Source: Rhodoferax sp. PAMC 29310
Lineage (GTDB): Bacteria; Pseudomonadota; Gammaproteobacteria; Burkholderiales; Burkholderiaceae_C
DNA length: 64,000 nucleotides
Direction of reading: 5' to 3'
Assembly (NCBI RefSeq): GCF_017948265.1
Contig: NZ_CP072852.1
Coordinates: 930,001 to 994,000, forward strand
Both the position numbers and the translations under genes were made by a program. Below, piece by piece: positions 16,570 through 25,950 of this stretch. The stretch's first letter is position 1. The number at the start of each line of letters is the position of its first letter. Below the pieces are notes generated by a model. The model searched no databases. It was not told the DNA's origin and saw nothing but the letters and a program-made list of their open reading frames with translations.

Positions 16570-17337
16570 ATGAACATTCCGTCCCTCAAAGATCAAGTCA
16601 GCTCTGAAGAGTGGGAAATCCGTTGCGATCTGGCGGCCTGCTACCGGCTGGTGGCGCTGTATGGCTGGAGCGACTTGGTGTTTACCCACATCAGTGCCAA
16701 GTTGCCAGACACGGTGACTGGCGGCGAACACCAGTTTTTGATCAACCCTTATGGCTTGATGTTTGACGAAATCACGGCGTCCAGCCTGATCAAGGTCGAC
16801 ATGCAGTGCAACAAGGTGCAGGACAGCCCATTTCCGGTGAATCCTGCAGGTTTTGTCATTCACAGCGCCGTGCATGAGGCCCGCCCCGACGTGCAGTGTG
16901 TGATTCACACCCACACCCGGGCGGGTGTGGCGGTGAGTGGTCAAAAGTGTGGCGTGTTGCCCATCAGCCAGCAAAGCACCTTTGTGCTGGCGTCATTGGC
17001 CTATCACGGCTACGAGGGCGTTGCCTTCAGGGATGATGAAAAACCGCGTTTGCAGGCCGACCTTGGTCAGGCCAACTTCATGATGCTGAGAAACCACGGC
17101 TTGCTGACCGCCGCCGGCACCATTGCGGACGCGTTTCTGGCCATCTACACCTTTGAGAATGCCTGCCAGATTCAACTCAGTGCGCAGGCCAGCGGCGATC
17201 TGGTTCAGGTGAACCCACAGGTCGTCCGTGGCGTGGCGCAGGCGATGCGGGTACAAACAGGTGGCATGGGCGGCGCCTTTGTCTGGTCCTCGCTGCTTCG
17301 CAAGATAGCCCGTAGCGCCCCTGGTTTCGACGTTTGA
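16570..17337 (+). CDS. Class II aldolase/adducin-domain protein
   Basis: 255 residues. Zinc-dependent fold; members cleave phosphorylated sugars or act on other hydroxy-acids. The ligands are visible in VIHTHTRAGVAVSG (His-X-His) and MLRNHGLLTAAGT (third His), with FTHISAKLPD near the N-terminus. The Glu acid/base region of fuculose-phosphate aldolase is not obvious, as is common in the broad class II aldolase-like group. GGAGA precedes the ATG. It lies between a dead regulator and a dead symporter gene, so its pathway context is partly lost. Substrate unknown. Confidence 0.85.
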   Translation: MNIPSLKDQVSSEEWEIRCDLAACYRLVALYGWSDLVFTHISAKLPDTVTGGEHQFLINPYGLMFDEITASSLIKVDMQCNKVQDSPFPVNPAGFVIHSAVHEARPDVQCVIHTHTRAGVAVSGQKCGVLPISQQSTFVLASLAYHGYEGVAFRDDEKPRLQADLGQANFMMLRNHGLLTAAGTIADAFLAIYTFENACQIQLSAQASGDLVQVNPQVVRGVAQAMRVQTGGMGGAFVWSSLLRKIARSAPGFDV

Positions 17338-17350
17338 GATGATCCAGAGT

Positions 17351-17838
17351 ATGAATTTCCTTCAACTTTTGCCATTGCTGCTGCTGGTGGCGCTAGCGAT
17401 GGTCATGTTTGGGCTGGGCCTGTCGCTAACCGCCCAGGACTTTCGACGCCTGCTGCAGTCTCCGCCTGCTGCAGTCTCCGCGTGCCGTGCTCATTGCACT
17501 GGGCTTCTTTTACAGTGATTGCTGTTGCCAAGGAGTGGTCCGCGCTGCTGGACTCCTTCGCCAGTGTGGGCGTAGCGGTCATTGCCTTCAATGTGGTTAG
17601 CCTCGTGGTGGGCTACGTCTGTAGCCGCTGGGCCGGGTTGGACAAAGCCATGGCCACAGCAGTGAGCTTTGAGATCGGCATCCACAACTCGACGTTGGCG
17701 ATTTTTATCGCGCTGAGCGTGTTGGACAACTTCCAACTCGCCTTGCCGGCAGCCATTTACTCCGTCAGCATGTACTTCACTGCGACCTTGTTTGGCCTGG
17801 CTTTGCGGCGAAAAGGGCGAGTCGCGGCACCCGTTTAA
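17351..17838 (+). pseudogene. Bile acid:sodium symporter (BASS) family remnant
   Basis: The 5' part encodes the first membrane segment (LPLLLLVALAMVMFGLGLSL, then TAQDFRRLLQSP). The 3' part, in another frame from about 17509, encodes the last segments (ASVGVAVIAFNVVSLVVGYV, AVSFEIGIHNSTLAIFIALS, FQLALPAAIYSVSMYF). Only about 160 codons remain of a usual 290 or so, so roughly the middle five transmembrane helices are deleted, and a 16-bp tandem duplication shifts the frame just before the deletion point. Starts 14 bp after the aldolase gene, so the two probably formed one operon. Confidence 0.85.
17447..17478 (+). repeat. 16-bp tandem duplication inside the symporter remnant
   Basis: CGCCTGCTGCAGTCTC occurs twice head to tail (17447-17462 and 17463-17478). 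Removing one copy restores FRRLLQSPRAVLIALG, so the duplication is a secondary mutation. Confidence 0.9.
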
Positions 17839-17974
17839 ACACCGCTGCACGGTTCCTCGCACGGCAGCGGCCAGATAATAAAGTTTAAAAAATAGATGAG
17901 TAGCGCGCTGTGGAATATCGTGAGCGCTACAGTGCGCTACGTCTATTTCGACGCTGTTCACATTTTTAAATACC

Positions 17975-18283
17975 ATGACCACCAATCGCAGAACATTTGT
18001 TATTCAATCCGTCCTTGGTGCCAGCGCAATTGCTGCCTCTGGTTTGGCGAAGGCGCAAACGATGTTGAAAGATGAAGACCCAACAGCGGTGGCGTTGGGT
18101 TACAAAACAGACGGCACAAAAACGGACACCAAAAAATACCCCAAGTACGCTGCGGGTCAAATCTGCTCCAACTGCGCGCTTTACCAAGGTAAGCCCGCCG
18201 ACGCAGCAGGCGGATGCCCCTTGTTTGCAGGTAAACAGGTCGCAGGCAAAGGCTGGTGCAGTGCTTACGCCAAAAAAGGATAA
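17975..18283 (+). CDS. hip: High-potential iron-sulfur protein (HiPIP)
   Basis: 102 residues. A twin-arginine-type signal (TNRRTFVIQSVLGASAIAA ending at AKAQ) exports a folded 4Fe-4S protein to the periplasm, where HiPIPs shuttle electrons in respiratory or photosynthetic chains. The four cysteine ligands fit the family pattern: CSNC, then GGCPL, then GWCSAY. Single-gene unit with its own terminator 22 bp downstream. Intact although its neighbours are decayed. Confidence 0.95.
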   Translation: MTTNRRTFVIQSVLGASAIAASGLAKAQTMLKDEDPTAVALGYKTDGTKTDTKKYPKYAAGQICSNCALYQGKPADAAGGCPLFAGKQVAGKGWCSAYAKKG

Positions 18284-18304
18284 AGCAGCCAACCGTTCTC
18301 TTGG

Positions 18305-18325
18305 AAAGGCCTTCGTGGCCTTTTT
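18305..18325 (+). terminator. Rho-independent terminator after the HiPIP gene
   Basis: AAAGGCC-TTCGT-GGCCTTTTT: 7-bp stem followed by T run, also lying 19 bp beyond the convergent dctR stop. Confidence 0.85.
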
Positions 18326-18343
18326 GGGGATTAATGTTTTTGA

Positions 18344-18973
18344 TCAGAGAGCACTTTTGGTGATTGCCAGCAGGGTTGCCAACTCGGCAGAGGATCGAAC
18401 GTCCAGTTTGGCATACACCCGGGCGCGGTAGACCTCGACAGTTCTCATGGAGACGTTCATCTCATCGGCGATGACCTTGTTAAGTTTCCCCGCCGCAACA
18501 CGACTCGCCACATCCTTTTCTCGATGTGTCAGGCCAGCGAGTTTTGCACCCCGTACATCGCCAGCGGCTAATCGGGACTGATGTGCTTCGTCGACGGCCA
18601 TGGCCTCGCGTACCCGGTCCACCAGGGCTGCGTCACCGAATGGTTTCTCAACAAAGTCAAATGCTCCTTTTTTCAGGGCCGCCACAGCCATGCTGATGTC
18701 CCCGTGGCCTGTCAAAAAAATAACGGGCAATTCGATGTGCCGGGCCATGAGTTCGTCGTGCACTTGCAAGCCTGACATGGGCTCCATGCGCACGTCCAGC
18801 AGGATGCAGCCGCGCGCTGCTGCCGGTTGCGACACTCCCGTCAGCAGCGCCGGCCCAGTGTCATAGCTGCAAACGGGCAAGCCATGAGAAGCAAGCAGGA
18901 ATTCCAGCGCGGCGCGCACAGGAGGTTCGTCGTCGAGCAAATGGACACAAGGGCTCTTTGGCAAATAACTCAT
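18344..18973 (-). CDS. dctR: Two-component response regulator, DctR/FixJ type
   Basis: About 209 residues. Receiver domain with HLLDDEPP acidic pocket, phospho-acceptor Asp60 in GCILLDVRMEP, Thr in FLTGHGD and Lys in FVEKPF, followed by a LuxR-type helix-turn-helix (GLTHREKDVASRVAAGKLNK and NVSMRTVEVYRARVYAKL). Activates C4-dicarboxylate TRAP transporter genes in related bacteria. I chose the ATG at 18973 (MSYLPKSP); upstream frame is non-coding. It follows dctS by 34 bp, so the two form an operon divergent from dctPQM. Confidence 0.88.
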   Translation of the reverse strand: MSYLPKSPCVHLLDDEPPVRAALEFLLASHGLPVCSYDTGPALLTGVSQPAAARGCILLDVRMEPMSGLQVHDELMARHIELPVIFLTGHGDISMAVAALKKGAFDFVEKPFGDAALVDRVREAMAVDEAHQSRLAAGDVRGAKLAGLTHREKDVASRVAAGKLNKVIADEMNVSMRTVEVYRARVYAKLDVRSSAELATLLAITKSAL

Positions 18974-19007
18974 GGGGTGTTTTAGTTGTAGTGGGCTGGG
19001 ACAGTGG

Positions 19008-20936
19008 TCATTGACTTGACGAGCGCGTGTCATAAATGGGCAAGGTGAATGAAAACCGTGCGCCGCCCAGCGAGCTTCCCGTTGCGTCCATGCTGCCGTG
19101 GTGGACCTCAATGACGGAGCGACAGATGGCCAGTCCCATGCCCATTCCATCTGATTTGGTGGAGTAGAAGGGTGTGCAGAGTTGCTCGATCATCAATCCC
19201 CCTAGCCCAGGCCCGTCATCCTCAATGTCCATACTGACAAAGTGTAAGTCCGCCACATACAGAGACAGCCGCAACTTGCCTCCTTTTGCGAATCCCTCCA
19301 TAGCATCAGAGGCGTTGCGAATGAGGTTGATCAGCACTTGCTCCATCAATATGGGATCGGCGCGGACCAGGGGAAGGTCCTCAATACTGATCCACTCAAC
19401 GTGAATATTTGAGGCTCTCAGATCCTGCTTCAACAAACTGAGGGCCCTTTGGCCAACGCTCGCCAGATCGCACGCCCCCCATTGGGGCGCGCGGCGGGTC
19501 AGGAATTCTCGAATTCGATGGACTATGCGTCCAGCCTCTTTGGCCTGCTCGCCCTGCTGAATGAGCGCGCCCATCACGGCCTGGTTTCCGTAGTTCGCGT
19601 CCGACAGCATGCGTTGCAGACCGGCGTTATAACCAATGATGGCGGTCAGCGGCTGATTCAGCTGGTGTGCCAGCGCAGAGGCAATCTCTCCAAGTGTGGT
19701 CAAGCGAGACTGGTTGGCCATCGTTTCAGCCTGCTGGCGTTCACGCTCTTCCAGTTTCTTGCGAGCGCTGATGTCGATGATGGAGCCCATCCAGCCAATC
19801 TGGGTGCCGTGAGCATCAATGAAAGGTGACTCAAATACCATCACGTTCAACAGGCGACCATCGTGATGGCTCCAAAGTGCTTCGTAACCTTCCCGTGGCG
19901 CGTTGCCAGCCAGATTACGTTGGTTGCGGGCCATCACTTCCTCTATGGCGCCAGAGGGCCAGTACGGCATAGGAGGCAACAGGCCTAGCAAATTTTCGGC
20001 GGCCAAGCCAACCATCTCACAAAAGGTTCGGTTGACGTAGAGAATTTTCCCCTCAAAGTCTCGGGCTCTCAGCCCCACCAAAGCAGAGTCCTCCATCGCT
20101 TTGCGCCAGGCAGCCTCGGTTCGCCAAGAAGCTTCGGCCAGAGTGATTCGCAAGACCTGACGACGCAACAACAAAGTGGCGATCACCATCAGGATCAGAA
20201 AACCGGCAACGAGAACCAGCGGCAGGCCCCGCCAAAAAGGGAGAGGATGTTCCCGCAGAGTCAATTGCAAATAAGCGCCCGGCAGATTGCGGCCAACAAG
20301 CACGGTGTAACTTTCCCGCTCCGGGGAGGCCAGCGCGAGCGGAACTTGATCGAAAGATGCGATGACTTCCTCGGAAGAGTCCGCAAACTGAACGTCGTAT
20401 TTTCGAGTCAGCCACCAAGGAATGCCCCGACGCAAAAGTAGTGCGGGCGAGTATCGAACAACGAGTGATTCTTTTCCCACCGCTAGCGAGAGATGGGACG
20501 TCGTTGACGGCCCATCCGTGATGTCACCTGCAGTAGAGGTCGCTAGCGGCGCACGTCCAGGCACTTCAGCAACGATGCGATTGTTGCTGTCAAGCCAAGT
20601 GACACTTAGCCAAAGTCGGCGTAGACCACTTGCGACTTCGGCGTTTTCCGCCAATGCTACCGCGTTACGTGCAATGTTGGGAATCTGCCGGCCAAGTTCC
20701 TCAAGGTGGCTCATCTCACTATCCAGGCGGGATCGCAGCTGCGCTTCGCTGCTCAACGCATCAATGATCATGATTTTGCGGCGTTCATCCGTCTCATCAC
20801 GGTCCGCGCGATAGGCCCAAACCAGTACGCCTGAAATGAATAGCAGCGCTGACAACAAAGGCAACAACCACAAATTGGACCGAATGCTGTTAAGCAGGTT
20901 CGGGTGGTGAGCGATTGTTCCTGGACGGCGCGGCAT
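19008..20936 (-). CDS. dctS: Sensor histidine kinase, DctS type with PAS domain
   Basis: 642 residues. Membrane segment near residues 22-42, a periplasmic sensing region of about 190 residues, second membrane segment near 230-250 (LPLVLVAGFLILMVIATLLL), a PAS domain (LVGLRARDFEGKILYVNRTF), and a HisKA/ATPase core with phospho-His in ALAHQLNQPLTAIIG near 424, N box NLIRNASDAMEG, and G boxes DIEDDGPGLGG and GMGMGLAICRSV. Fits the DctS sensor that reports extracellular C4-dicarboxylates to DctR. Intact, although its target dctP appears frameshifted. Confidence 0.9.
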   Translation of the reverse strand: MPRRPGTIAHHPNLLNSIRSNLWLLPLLSALLFISGVLVWAYRADRDETDERRKIMIIDALSSEAQLRSRLDSEMSHLEELGRQIPNIARNAVALAENAEVASGLRRLWLSVTWLDSNNRIVAEVPGRAPLATSTAGDITDGPSTTSHLSLAVGKESLVVRYSPALLLRRGIPWWLTRKYDVQFADSSEEVIASFDQVPLALASPERESYTVLVGRNLPGAYLQLTLREHPLPFWRGLPLVLVAGFLILMVIATLLLRRQVLRITLAEASWRTEAAWRKAMEDSALVGLRARDFEGKILYVNRTFCEMVGLAAENLLGLLPPMPYWPSGAIEEVMARNQRNLAGNAPREGYEALWSHHDGRLLNVMVFESPFIDAHGTQIGWMGSIIDISARKKLEERERQQAETMANQSRLTTLGEIASALAHQLNQPLTAIIGYNAGLQRMLSDANYGNQAVMGALIQQGEQAKEAGRIVHRIREFLTRRAPQWGACDLASVGQRALSLLKQDLRASNIHVEWISIEDLPLVRADPILMEQVLINLIRNASDAMEGFAKGGKLRLSLYVADLHFVSMDIEDDGPGLGGLMIEQLCTPFYSTKSDGMGMGLAICRSVIEVHHGSMDATGSSLGGARFSFTLPIYDTRSSSQ

Positions 20937-21108
20937 GGATGAAGTCTAGCGACGGCGGCACACAAGCATTGACCGTGGCGACTGAAAATCAAGGGTAAAC
21001 CCTTTAATCCAGGCCCTATTCAGTGAGAAATGTGGAAATCCACACTGGCTTGAGGTGCGATGCCAAAGCACACTGCGGCCCATCCCAATATTTACTCAGG
21101 AGACTTTT

Positions 21109-22130
21109 ATGACCACTCTTTTTCGTCGCTCCATTTTGCAAGCAGCCCTGTTGTTTGCGTCAATCGGAGTCAGTAGCATCGCCTTGGCGCAAGCCCCGAT
21201 CGTCTTGAAATTCAGCCATGTTGTCGCACCCGACACCCCCCCAAAGGCAAAGGCGCCCAGAGGTTCAAGGAGTTGGCTGAGCAGCGGACCAACGGCAAAG
21301 TGAAGGTGGAGTTGTACCCCAACAGCCAGTTGTACAAAGACAAAGAAGAATTGGAGGCGCTGCAACTTGGGGCGGTTCAGATGTTGGCTCCTTCATTGGC
21401 CAAGTTCGGCCCGTTGGGGGTCAAGGAGTTCGAAGTCTTTGACCTGCCGTTTCTGTTCAAGAACGACGCGGCGTTTCGCGGCATCACGGAAGGCCCGCTG
21501 GGCGCCGAGCTGTTCAGCAAGCTGGACCCAAAAGGAATACACGGACTGGCGTACTGGGACAACGGGTTCCACATCATGAGTGCCAACAAACCCTTGCACA
21601 AAGTCGCTGACTTTAAGGGCCTGAAAATGCGAATCCAAAGCTCAAAGGTTTTGGACGCGCAGATGCGTGCCCTCGGTGCGCTTCCACAGGTGATGGCCTT
21701 CAGTGAGCTGTATCAGGCACTGCAGTCAGGTGTGGTCGACGGAACGGAAGGCGTGCCGTCCAACTTTTACACCCAAAAAATCTATGAAGTTCAGAAGCAC
21801 ATGACGCTTTCCAATCACGGTCATTTGGCCTATGCGGTGATCGTCAACAAGAAGTTCTGGGATGGCCTGCCGGCAGACATTCGCACCACTTTGACTGGCG
21901 CCATCAAGGATGCCACCACCTACGCGAATGCCATTGCAGCTACTGAAAACCTGCAGGCACTGGAGAAAATCTCGGCAGCTGGAAAAACGACGGTTTACAC
22001 ACCCACCGCCGAAGAGCAGGTCGAATGGAAGAAAGCTTTGATGCCCGTGCACAAAGAGATGGGGTCCCGCTTGGGCAAGGCCACTATTGACGCGGCCTAC
22101 AAAGCCACCGGCTTTGTAGCACCGAAGTAA
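21109..22130 (+). pseudogene. dctP: TRAP transporter solute-binding protein DctP, frameshifted
   Basis: Periplasmic receptor of a C4-dicarboxylate TRAP system. AGGAG precedes the ATG; a signal peptide (SILQAALLFASIGVSSIALA) leads into IVLKFSHVVAPDTP, where a run of seven C (21236-21242) breaks the frame. From about 21270 the frame resumes as KVKVELYPNSQLYKDKEELE through SGVVDGTEGVPSNFY to ATGFVAPK. Relatives read DTPKGKGAQRFKELAEQ here, which needs five C (or eight for an extra Pro). Everything else is full length (about 340 residues). Could be a genuine mutation, a switchable tract, or a sequencing error. Confidence 0.85.
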
Positions 22131-22155
22131 TGGATGCCAATAAGGGAGCTTGGGC

Positions 22156-22740
22156 GTGATCAATCGCATACTTAATCGTCTGGAGGAGTGGCTGATCGGC
22201 GGCCTCATCAGCGCCGCCACAATCGTCATCTTCCTGGCCGTGGTGCATCGATTCCTGTCGGGCGTGCCCTTTATTCAGGACTATACGGTTCAAATCAACA
22301 TGAGCTGGGCCCAGGAGTTGTGCATCTTCATGTTCGTGTGGATGGCCAAGTTTGGCGCGGCCTACGGGGTACGAACAGGTATTCACGTGGGTGTAGACGT
22401 CATTGTCCGCAAGTTGACGGGGAAGCCGCAGCGGGTGCTGATTCTGTTTGGTTTATTGGCGGGCGCCGTGTTCACAGGCACAGTGGCTACGCTGGGGGCT
22501 AATTTTGTCTGGCACATGAGCGAGACCGACCAGGTCTCCGCTGATCTGGAGGTGCCCATGTGGTGGGTGTACCTGTGTGTGCCGCTGGGTTCCTCACTGA
22601 TGTGCTACCGCTTTCTGCAAGTCGCCTGGAGCTTTTTACAAGGCGCTGAGTTGCCACACCATGACCACAGCCACGTTGAGGGCGTCAATGAGACCGATGC
22701 CGCTGAAATACCCGCTGATTCGAAAGGAGATCGCACATGA
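22156..22740 (+). CDS. dctQ: TRAP transporter small membrane subunit DctQ
   Basis: About 194 residues, four membrane segments (LIGGLISAATIVIFLAVVHR; WAQELCIFMFVWMAKFGAAY; VLILFGLLAGAVFTGTVATL; WWVYLCVPLGSSLMCY) with the family pattern R-GIHVGVDV between the second and third. Longer than most DctQ because of a hydrophilic His/Asp-rich C-terminal tail (HHDHSHVEG). I chose the GTG at 22156, 7 nt after AAGGGAG; the TTG at 22150 is too close to that site. Overlaps dctM by 4 nt. Confidence 0.9.
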   Translation: MINRILNRLEEWLIGGLISAATIVIFLAVVHRFLSGVPFIQDYTVQINMSWAQELCIFMFVWMAKFGAAYGVRTGIHVGVDVIVRKLTGKPQRVLILFGLLAGAVFTGTVATLGANFVWHMSETDQVSADLEVPMWWVYLCVPLGSSLMCYRFLQVAWSFLQGAELPHHDHSHVEGVNETDAAEIPADSKGDRT

Positions 22741-24023
22741 ATGCGACCATTATCTTTGTGCTGTTGATTGTGTTGATGTTGACGGGCATGCCCATCAGCA
22801 TCTCGCTGGGGCTGACAGTATTGACCTTTCTGTTCACCATGACGGATGTGCCGATCCAGTCCGTTGCACTTAAGTTGTTCACGGGCATCGAAAAGTTCGA
22901 AATCATGGCGATTCCGTTCTTTATTCTGGCGGGAAATTTTTTGACACACGGGGGCGTGGCGCGAAGAATGATTCGCTTTGCAACCAGCTTGATTGGGCAT
23001 TGGCATGGGGGGTTGGGGCTGGCTGGTGTCATGGCCTGTGCTTTGTTTGCTGCGGTGTCAGGCTCTTCGCCGGCCACAGTGGTGGCAATCGGTTCCGTGA
23101 TCCTGCCGGCCATGGTGAAGCAAGGTTTTCCGAACAAGTTTGGTGCGGGAATTTTGACTACTTCGGGTTCGCTTGGGATCTTGATTCCGCCATCCATTGC
23201 CATGGTGATGTTTTCTGTCTCCACCAATGTGTCCATTGGGGCCATGTTCATGGCGGGTGTGGTGCCCGGCATTGCGTTAGGTGTGGCGCTAGGTTTTACA
23301 ACCTGGAATATTGCACGCAAGAACAATTATCCCCGCATGCCGAAAGCCACTGGGGCTGAGCGCTGGACGGCCTTTCGCGAGAGCGTTTGGGGTTTGTTGC
23401 TGATCGTGGTCGTCATGGGCGGTATCTACAGCGGCATATTCACCCCGACGGAAGCTGCGGCAATCGCGGCGGTCTATGCGTTCATCGTGTCGGTGTTTGT
23501 TTACAAAGACATGCCACTGAAGCGCATTCCCAAAGTGTTGCTTGATTCAGCCAGCATGAGCGCGATGTTGTTGTACATCATCACCAACGCGGTACTGTTT
23601 TCGTTCCTGATGACCAGCGAGAACATTCCACAGGCCATGGCCGACTGGATGATCAACCAGGGTTTTGGCCCGGTGGCCTTCCTGTTGGTGGTGAACGTGT
23701 TGTTGTTGTTGGCGGGCAATGTGATGGAGCCCAGTTCAATCATTTTGATTTTGGCGCCCATCTTGTTCCCGGTGGCCATGAAGCTTGGCATTCATCCCAT
23801 TCACTTTGGTATTTTGATTGTGGTGAATATGGAGGTGGGTATGTGTCACCCGCCAGTGGGGCTGAACTTGTATGTCGCCTCTGGGATTACCAAGATGGGC
23901 ATCAGTGAGTTGACCATGGCGGTGATGCCCTGGCTCATGACCATGCTGGTGTTTTTGGGCGTGGTTACTTATTGGCCGGGCTTGTCACTTTGGTTGCCGC
24001 GATTGCTGGGAATGATCAACTGA
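22737..24023 (+). CDS. dctM: TRAP transporter large membrane subunit DctM
   Basis: 428 residues, about 12 membrane segments. This subunit forms the sodium-driven transport channel. Family hallmarks: MTGMPISISLGLTVL-like N-terminus, PFFILAGNFLTHGGVARRMI, ALFAAVSGSSPATVVAIGSV, GSLGILIPPSIAMVMF, and NMEVGMCHPPVGLNLYVASG. Coupled to dctQ through ATGA. Complete and undamaged, so the system is disabled only by the dctP lesion if that is real. Confidence 0.95.
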   Translation: MNATIIFVLLIVLMLTGMPISISLGLTVLTFLFTMTDVPIQSVALKLFTGIEKFEIMAIPFFILAGNFLTHGGVARRMIRFATSLIGHWHGGLGLAGVMACALFAAVSGSSPATVVAIGSVILPAMVKQGFPNKFGAGILTTSGSLGILIPPSIAMVMFSVSTNVSIGAMFMAGVVPGIALGVALGFTTWNIARKNNYPRMPKATGAERWTAFRESVWGLLLIVVVMGGIYSGIFTPTEAAAIAAVYAFIVSVFVYKDMPLKRIPKVLLDSASMSAMLLYIITNAVLFSFLMTSENIPQAMADWMINQGFGPVAFLLVVNVLLLLAGNVMEPSSIILILAPILFPVAMKLGIHPIHFGILIVVNMEVGMCHPPVGLNLYVASGITKMGISELTMAVMPWLMTMLVFLGVVTYWPGLSLWLPRLLGMIN

Positions 24024-24084
24024 TGTTTGGGCGATGAGCCGTTATTGCCTGCAAGCTGAGTGATCTGACCACAATAAAGATAGG

Positions 24085-24122
24085 CCTCGCATGCCCATTC
24101 AAGGGTTGCGAGGTCATTTTTT
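24085..24122 (+). terminator. Probable rho-independent terminator after dctM
   Basis: CCTCGCA (24085-24091) pairs exactly with TGCGAGG (24107-24113), with inner CCC/GGG able to extend the fold, then TCATTTTTT. Rest of the 24024-24274 gap is AT-rich and holds no gene that I can see. Confidence 0.65.
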
Positions 24123-24274
24123 GGTCACATCATATTGACTATGGGTGAATTTTTTTCAAGCGCGTTCGGGATTGATCATTTGAGGCCTAGACGGGAGCTG
24201 CGGTGCCCGGGTTATAAATAGGTACGAGCGTGCCGCAATGTGGGTATATTAAAGAATAATTACAAAGGCTTTAA

Positions 24275-25912
24275 ATGCGTTTTAACCAGACTGGAGTGGC
24301 GACCCGGTTATGGGTAGCTGTGATGGCCATGATTGCGGTATTGACCCTCATCATTGGTTATTCAGCCTGGGCATCCGGCAAGTCCCGCGCTACCTACGCC
24401 GCGACAAATACGGAGATGCTGGACCGAATTAAGTCGGCCAGTAATTGGGCTGGGTTGGTTGATAGAAATTCAGTGCGTTCCCATGCAGTGGTGTCCTCTG
24501 CGGACCCTGCCATCGTTGATGCGTTTAAGCTCGAGATCATTGCGACGAATCAGCGTATCGACGAGGTTCAAAAGCGAATTGAAGCGACGGGTCTGTCAGT
24601 GCAAGAGAGGGAGCAACTGGACAAAATTGCCCAATACAGAAAAGTTGTTCTGGAGTTGAGCGGGCAGGCGGCATTGCTCAAAGTCATCGGCAAGCCAGGC
24701 GAACTAGCGACCATGATCGATACCCGGTACAAACCGGCAGTGATTCAGGTGCAAAAGGGATATCAAGACTTTGTCAGCATCCAAGAAGCGGCCTATGAAA
24801 GCGCTCGTTCGGATTTTGACGCCAGAAGTCAGCGACTCATGATCATTTCCGCCATCGGTGTGGCGATCACACTGGTCGGCATATTGATAGGCACCAGTTT
24901 TTTGATCTCCTCTATTAAAACGCCGTTGGCGCAGGCTAATCAATTGGACGCTAGTATTGTGAGGGGAGACCTGAGCATGCGGATCGAATCAAACCGATCA
25001 GACGAATTTGGCGATCTATTGATGTCGCTTGCCAGTATGACCGAGTCCTTGAGCAGAATGGTCCAACAGGTCCGTCATAGCACCGACAGTATTGCAATTG
25101 CCAGCGCAGAAATTGCCGCAGGGAACAACGATCTTGCTCAACGTACAGAGCATTCATCCAGTAACTTGCAATCAACGGCGTCCAGAATGGACACATTGAC
25201 TCATACAGTTCAGCAAAGTGCCGACAATGCGCGCCAAGCCAGTAGATTGGCCGCGTCGGCGTCCCTGGTAGCTGACAAAGGCGGCGAGGTCGTCTCGCTG
25301 GTGATTTTCACGATGGAGGAGATCAACGCCAGTAGCAAAAAGATATCGGACATCATCGCGGTAATCGATGGTATCGCGTTTCAAACTAATATTTTGGCTT
25401 TGAACGCCGCCGTGGAAGCAGCGCGGGCTGGCGAACAGGGAAGAGGCTTTGCTGTGGTAGCCAGCGAAGTGCGCAGTTTGGCGAAGCGCAGCGCTGAGGC
25501 CGCCAAAGAAATCAAAATCCTGATTGGGAGCTCGGTCGACAAGGTCGCATCCGGTACCCGCTTGGTGTCGGACGCGGGTACAACGATGAGAGACATTGTG
25601 CAGTCTGTTCGACAGGTAGCCAGCGTGGTGGGTGAGATCACGGCGTCGTCGTCGGAGCAGGGCAGTGGCATCGCTAATATGAATAGGTCAATCGGTGATT
25701 TGGACCAATTGACCCAGCAAAATGCAGCGTTGGTTGAACAAAGTGCAGCCGCTGCTGAAAGCTTGCGAGAGCAAGCCGCCCAACCATCACAAGTGGTGGC
25801 AGTTTTCAAAACTGGCGACATGCTGGCGCCAAAAATTGCGCCCTTCTCAATACGGCCCGATCCATCAGATCAAGTGGCTCAGCGTCCCTACCGTCGGCTT
25901 TCAAAAAACTGA
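24275..25912 (+). CDS. Methyl-accepting chemotaxis protein
   Basis: 545 residues. First membrane segment at about 12-30, a periplasmic four-helix-bundle-like sensor of about 155 residues, second membrane segment near 188-212 ([19 protein letters not shown]), HAMP domain, and the signalling domain with the conserved tip near residue 370 ([20 protein letters not shown] and [14 protein letters not shown]). Relays ligand binding to CheA/CheW. It ends without the CheR-docking pentapeptide seen in some receptors. Monocistronic; ligand unknown, but its position after the dicarboxylate genes is suggestive only. Confidence 0.93.
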   Translation: MRFNQTGVATRLWVAVMAMIAVLTLIIGYSAWASGKSRATYAATNTEMLDRIKSASNWAGLVDRNSVRSHAVVSSADPAIVDAFKLEIIATNQRIDEVQKRIEATGLSVQEREQLDKIAQYRKVVLELSGQAALLKVIGKPGELATMIDTRYKPAVIQVQKGYQDFVSIQEAAYESARSDFDARSQRLMIISAIGVAITLVGILIGTSFLISSIKTPLAQANQLDASIVRGDLSMRIESNRSDEFGDLLMSLASMTESLSRMVQQVRHSTDSIAIASAEIAAGNNDLAQRTEHSSSNLQSTASRMDTLTHTVQQSADNARQASRLAASASLVADKGGEVVSLVIFTMEEINASSKKISDIIAVIDGIAFQTNILALNAAVEAARAGEQGRGFAVVASEVRSLAKRSAEAAKEIKILIGSSVDKVASGTRLVSDAGTTMRDIVQSVRQVASVVGEITASSSEQGSGIANMNRSIGDLDQLTQQNAALVEQSAAAAESLREQAAQPSQVVAVFKTGDMLAPKIAPFSIRPDPSDQVAQRPYRRLSKN

Positions 25913-25950
25913 GAAGCCCGCAGCCCAGATCGGACTTTTAGAGAATGCAA

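Noticed and set aside
20937..21108. Sigma-54 -24/-12 promoter ahead of dctP
   Set aside because: TGGCTTGAGGTGCGAT does not give the required GG/GC spacing, and DctS/DctR-type systems do not need sigma-54.
24200..24274. Sigma-28-type promoter for the chemoreceptor gene (TAAA then GCCGCAAT)
   Set aside because: Spacing is about 13 nt where 15 is expected and the second box is imperfect.
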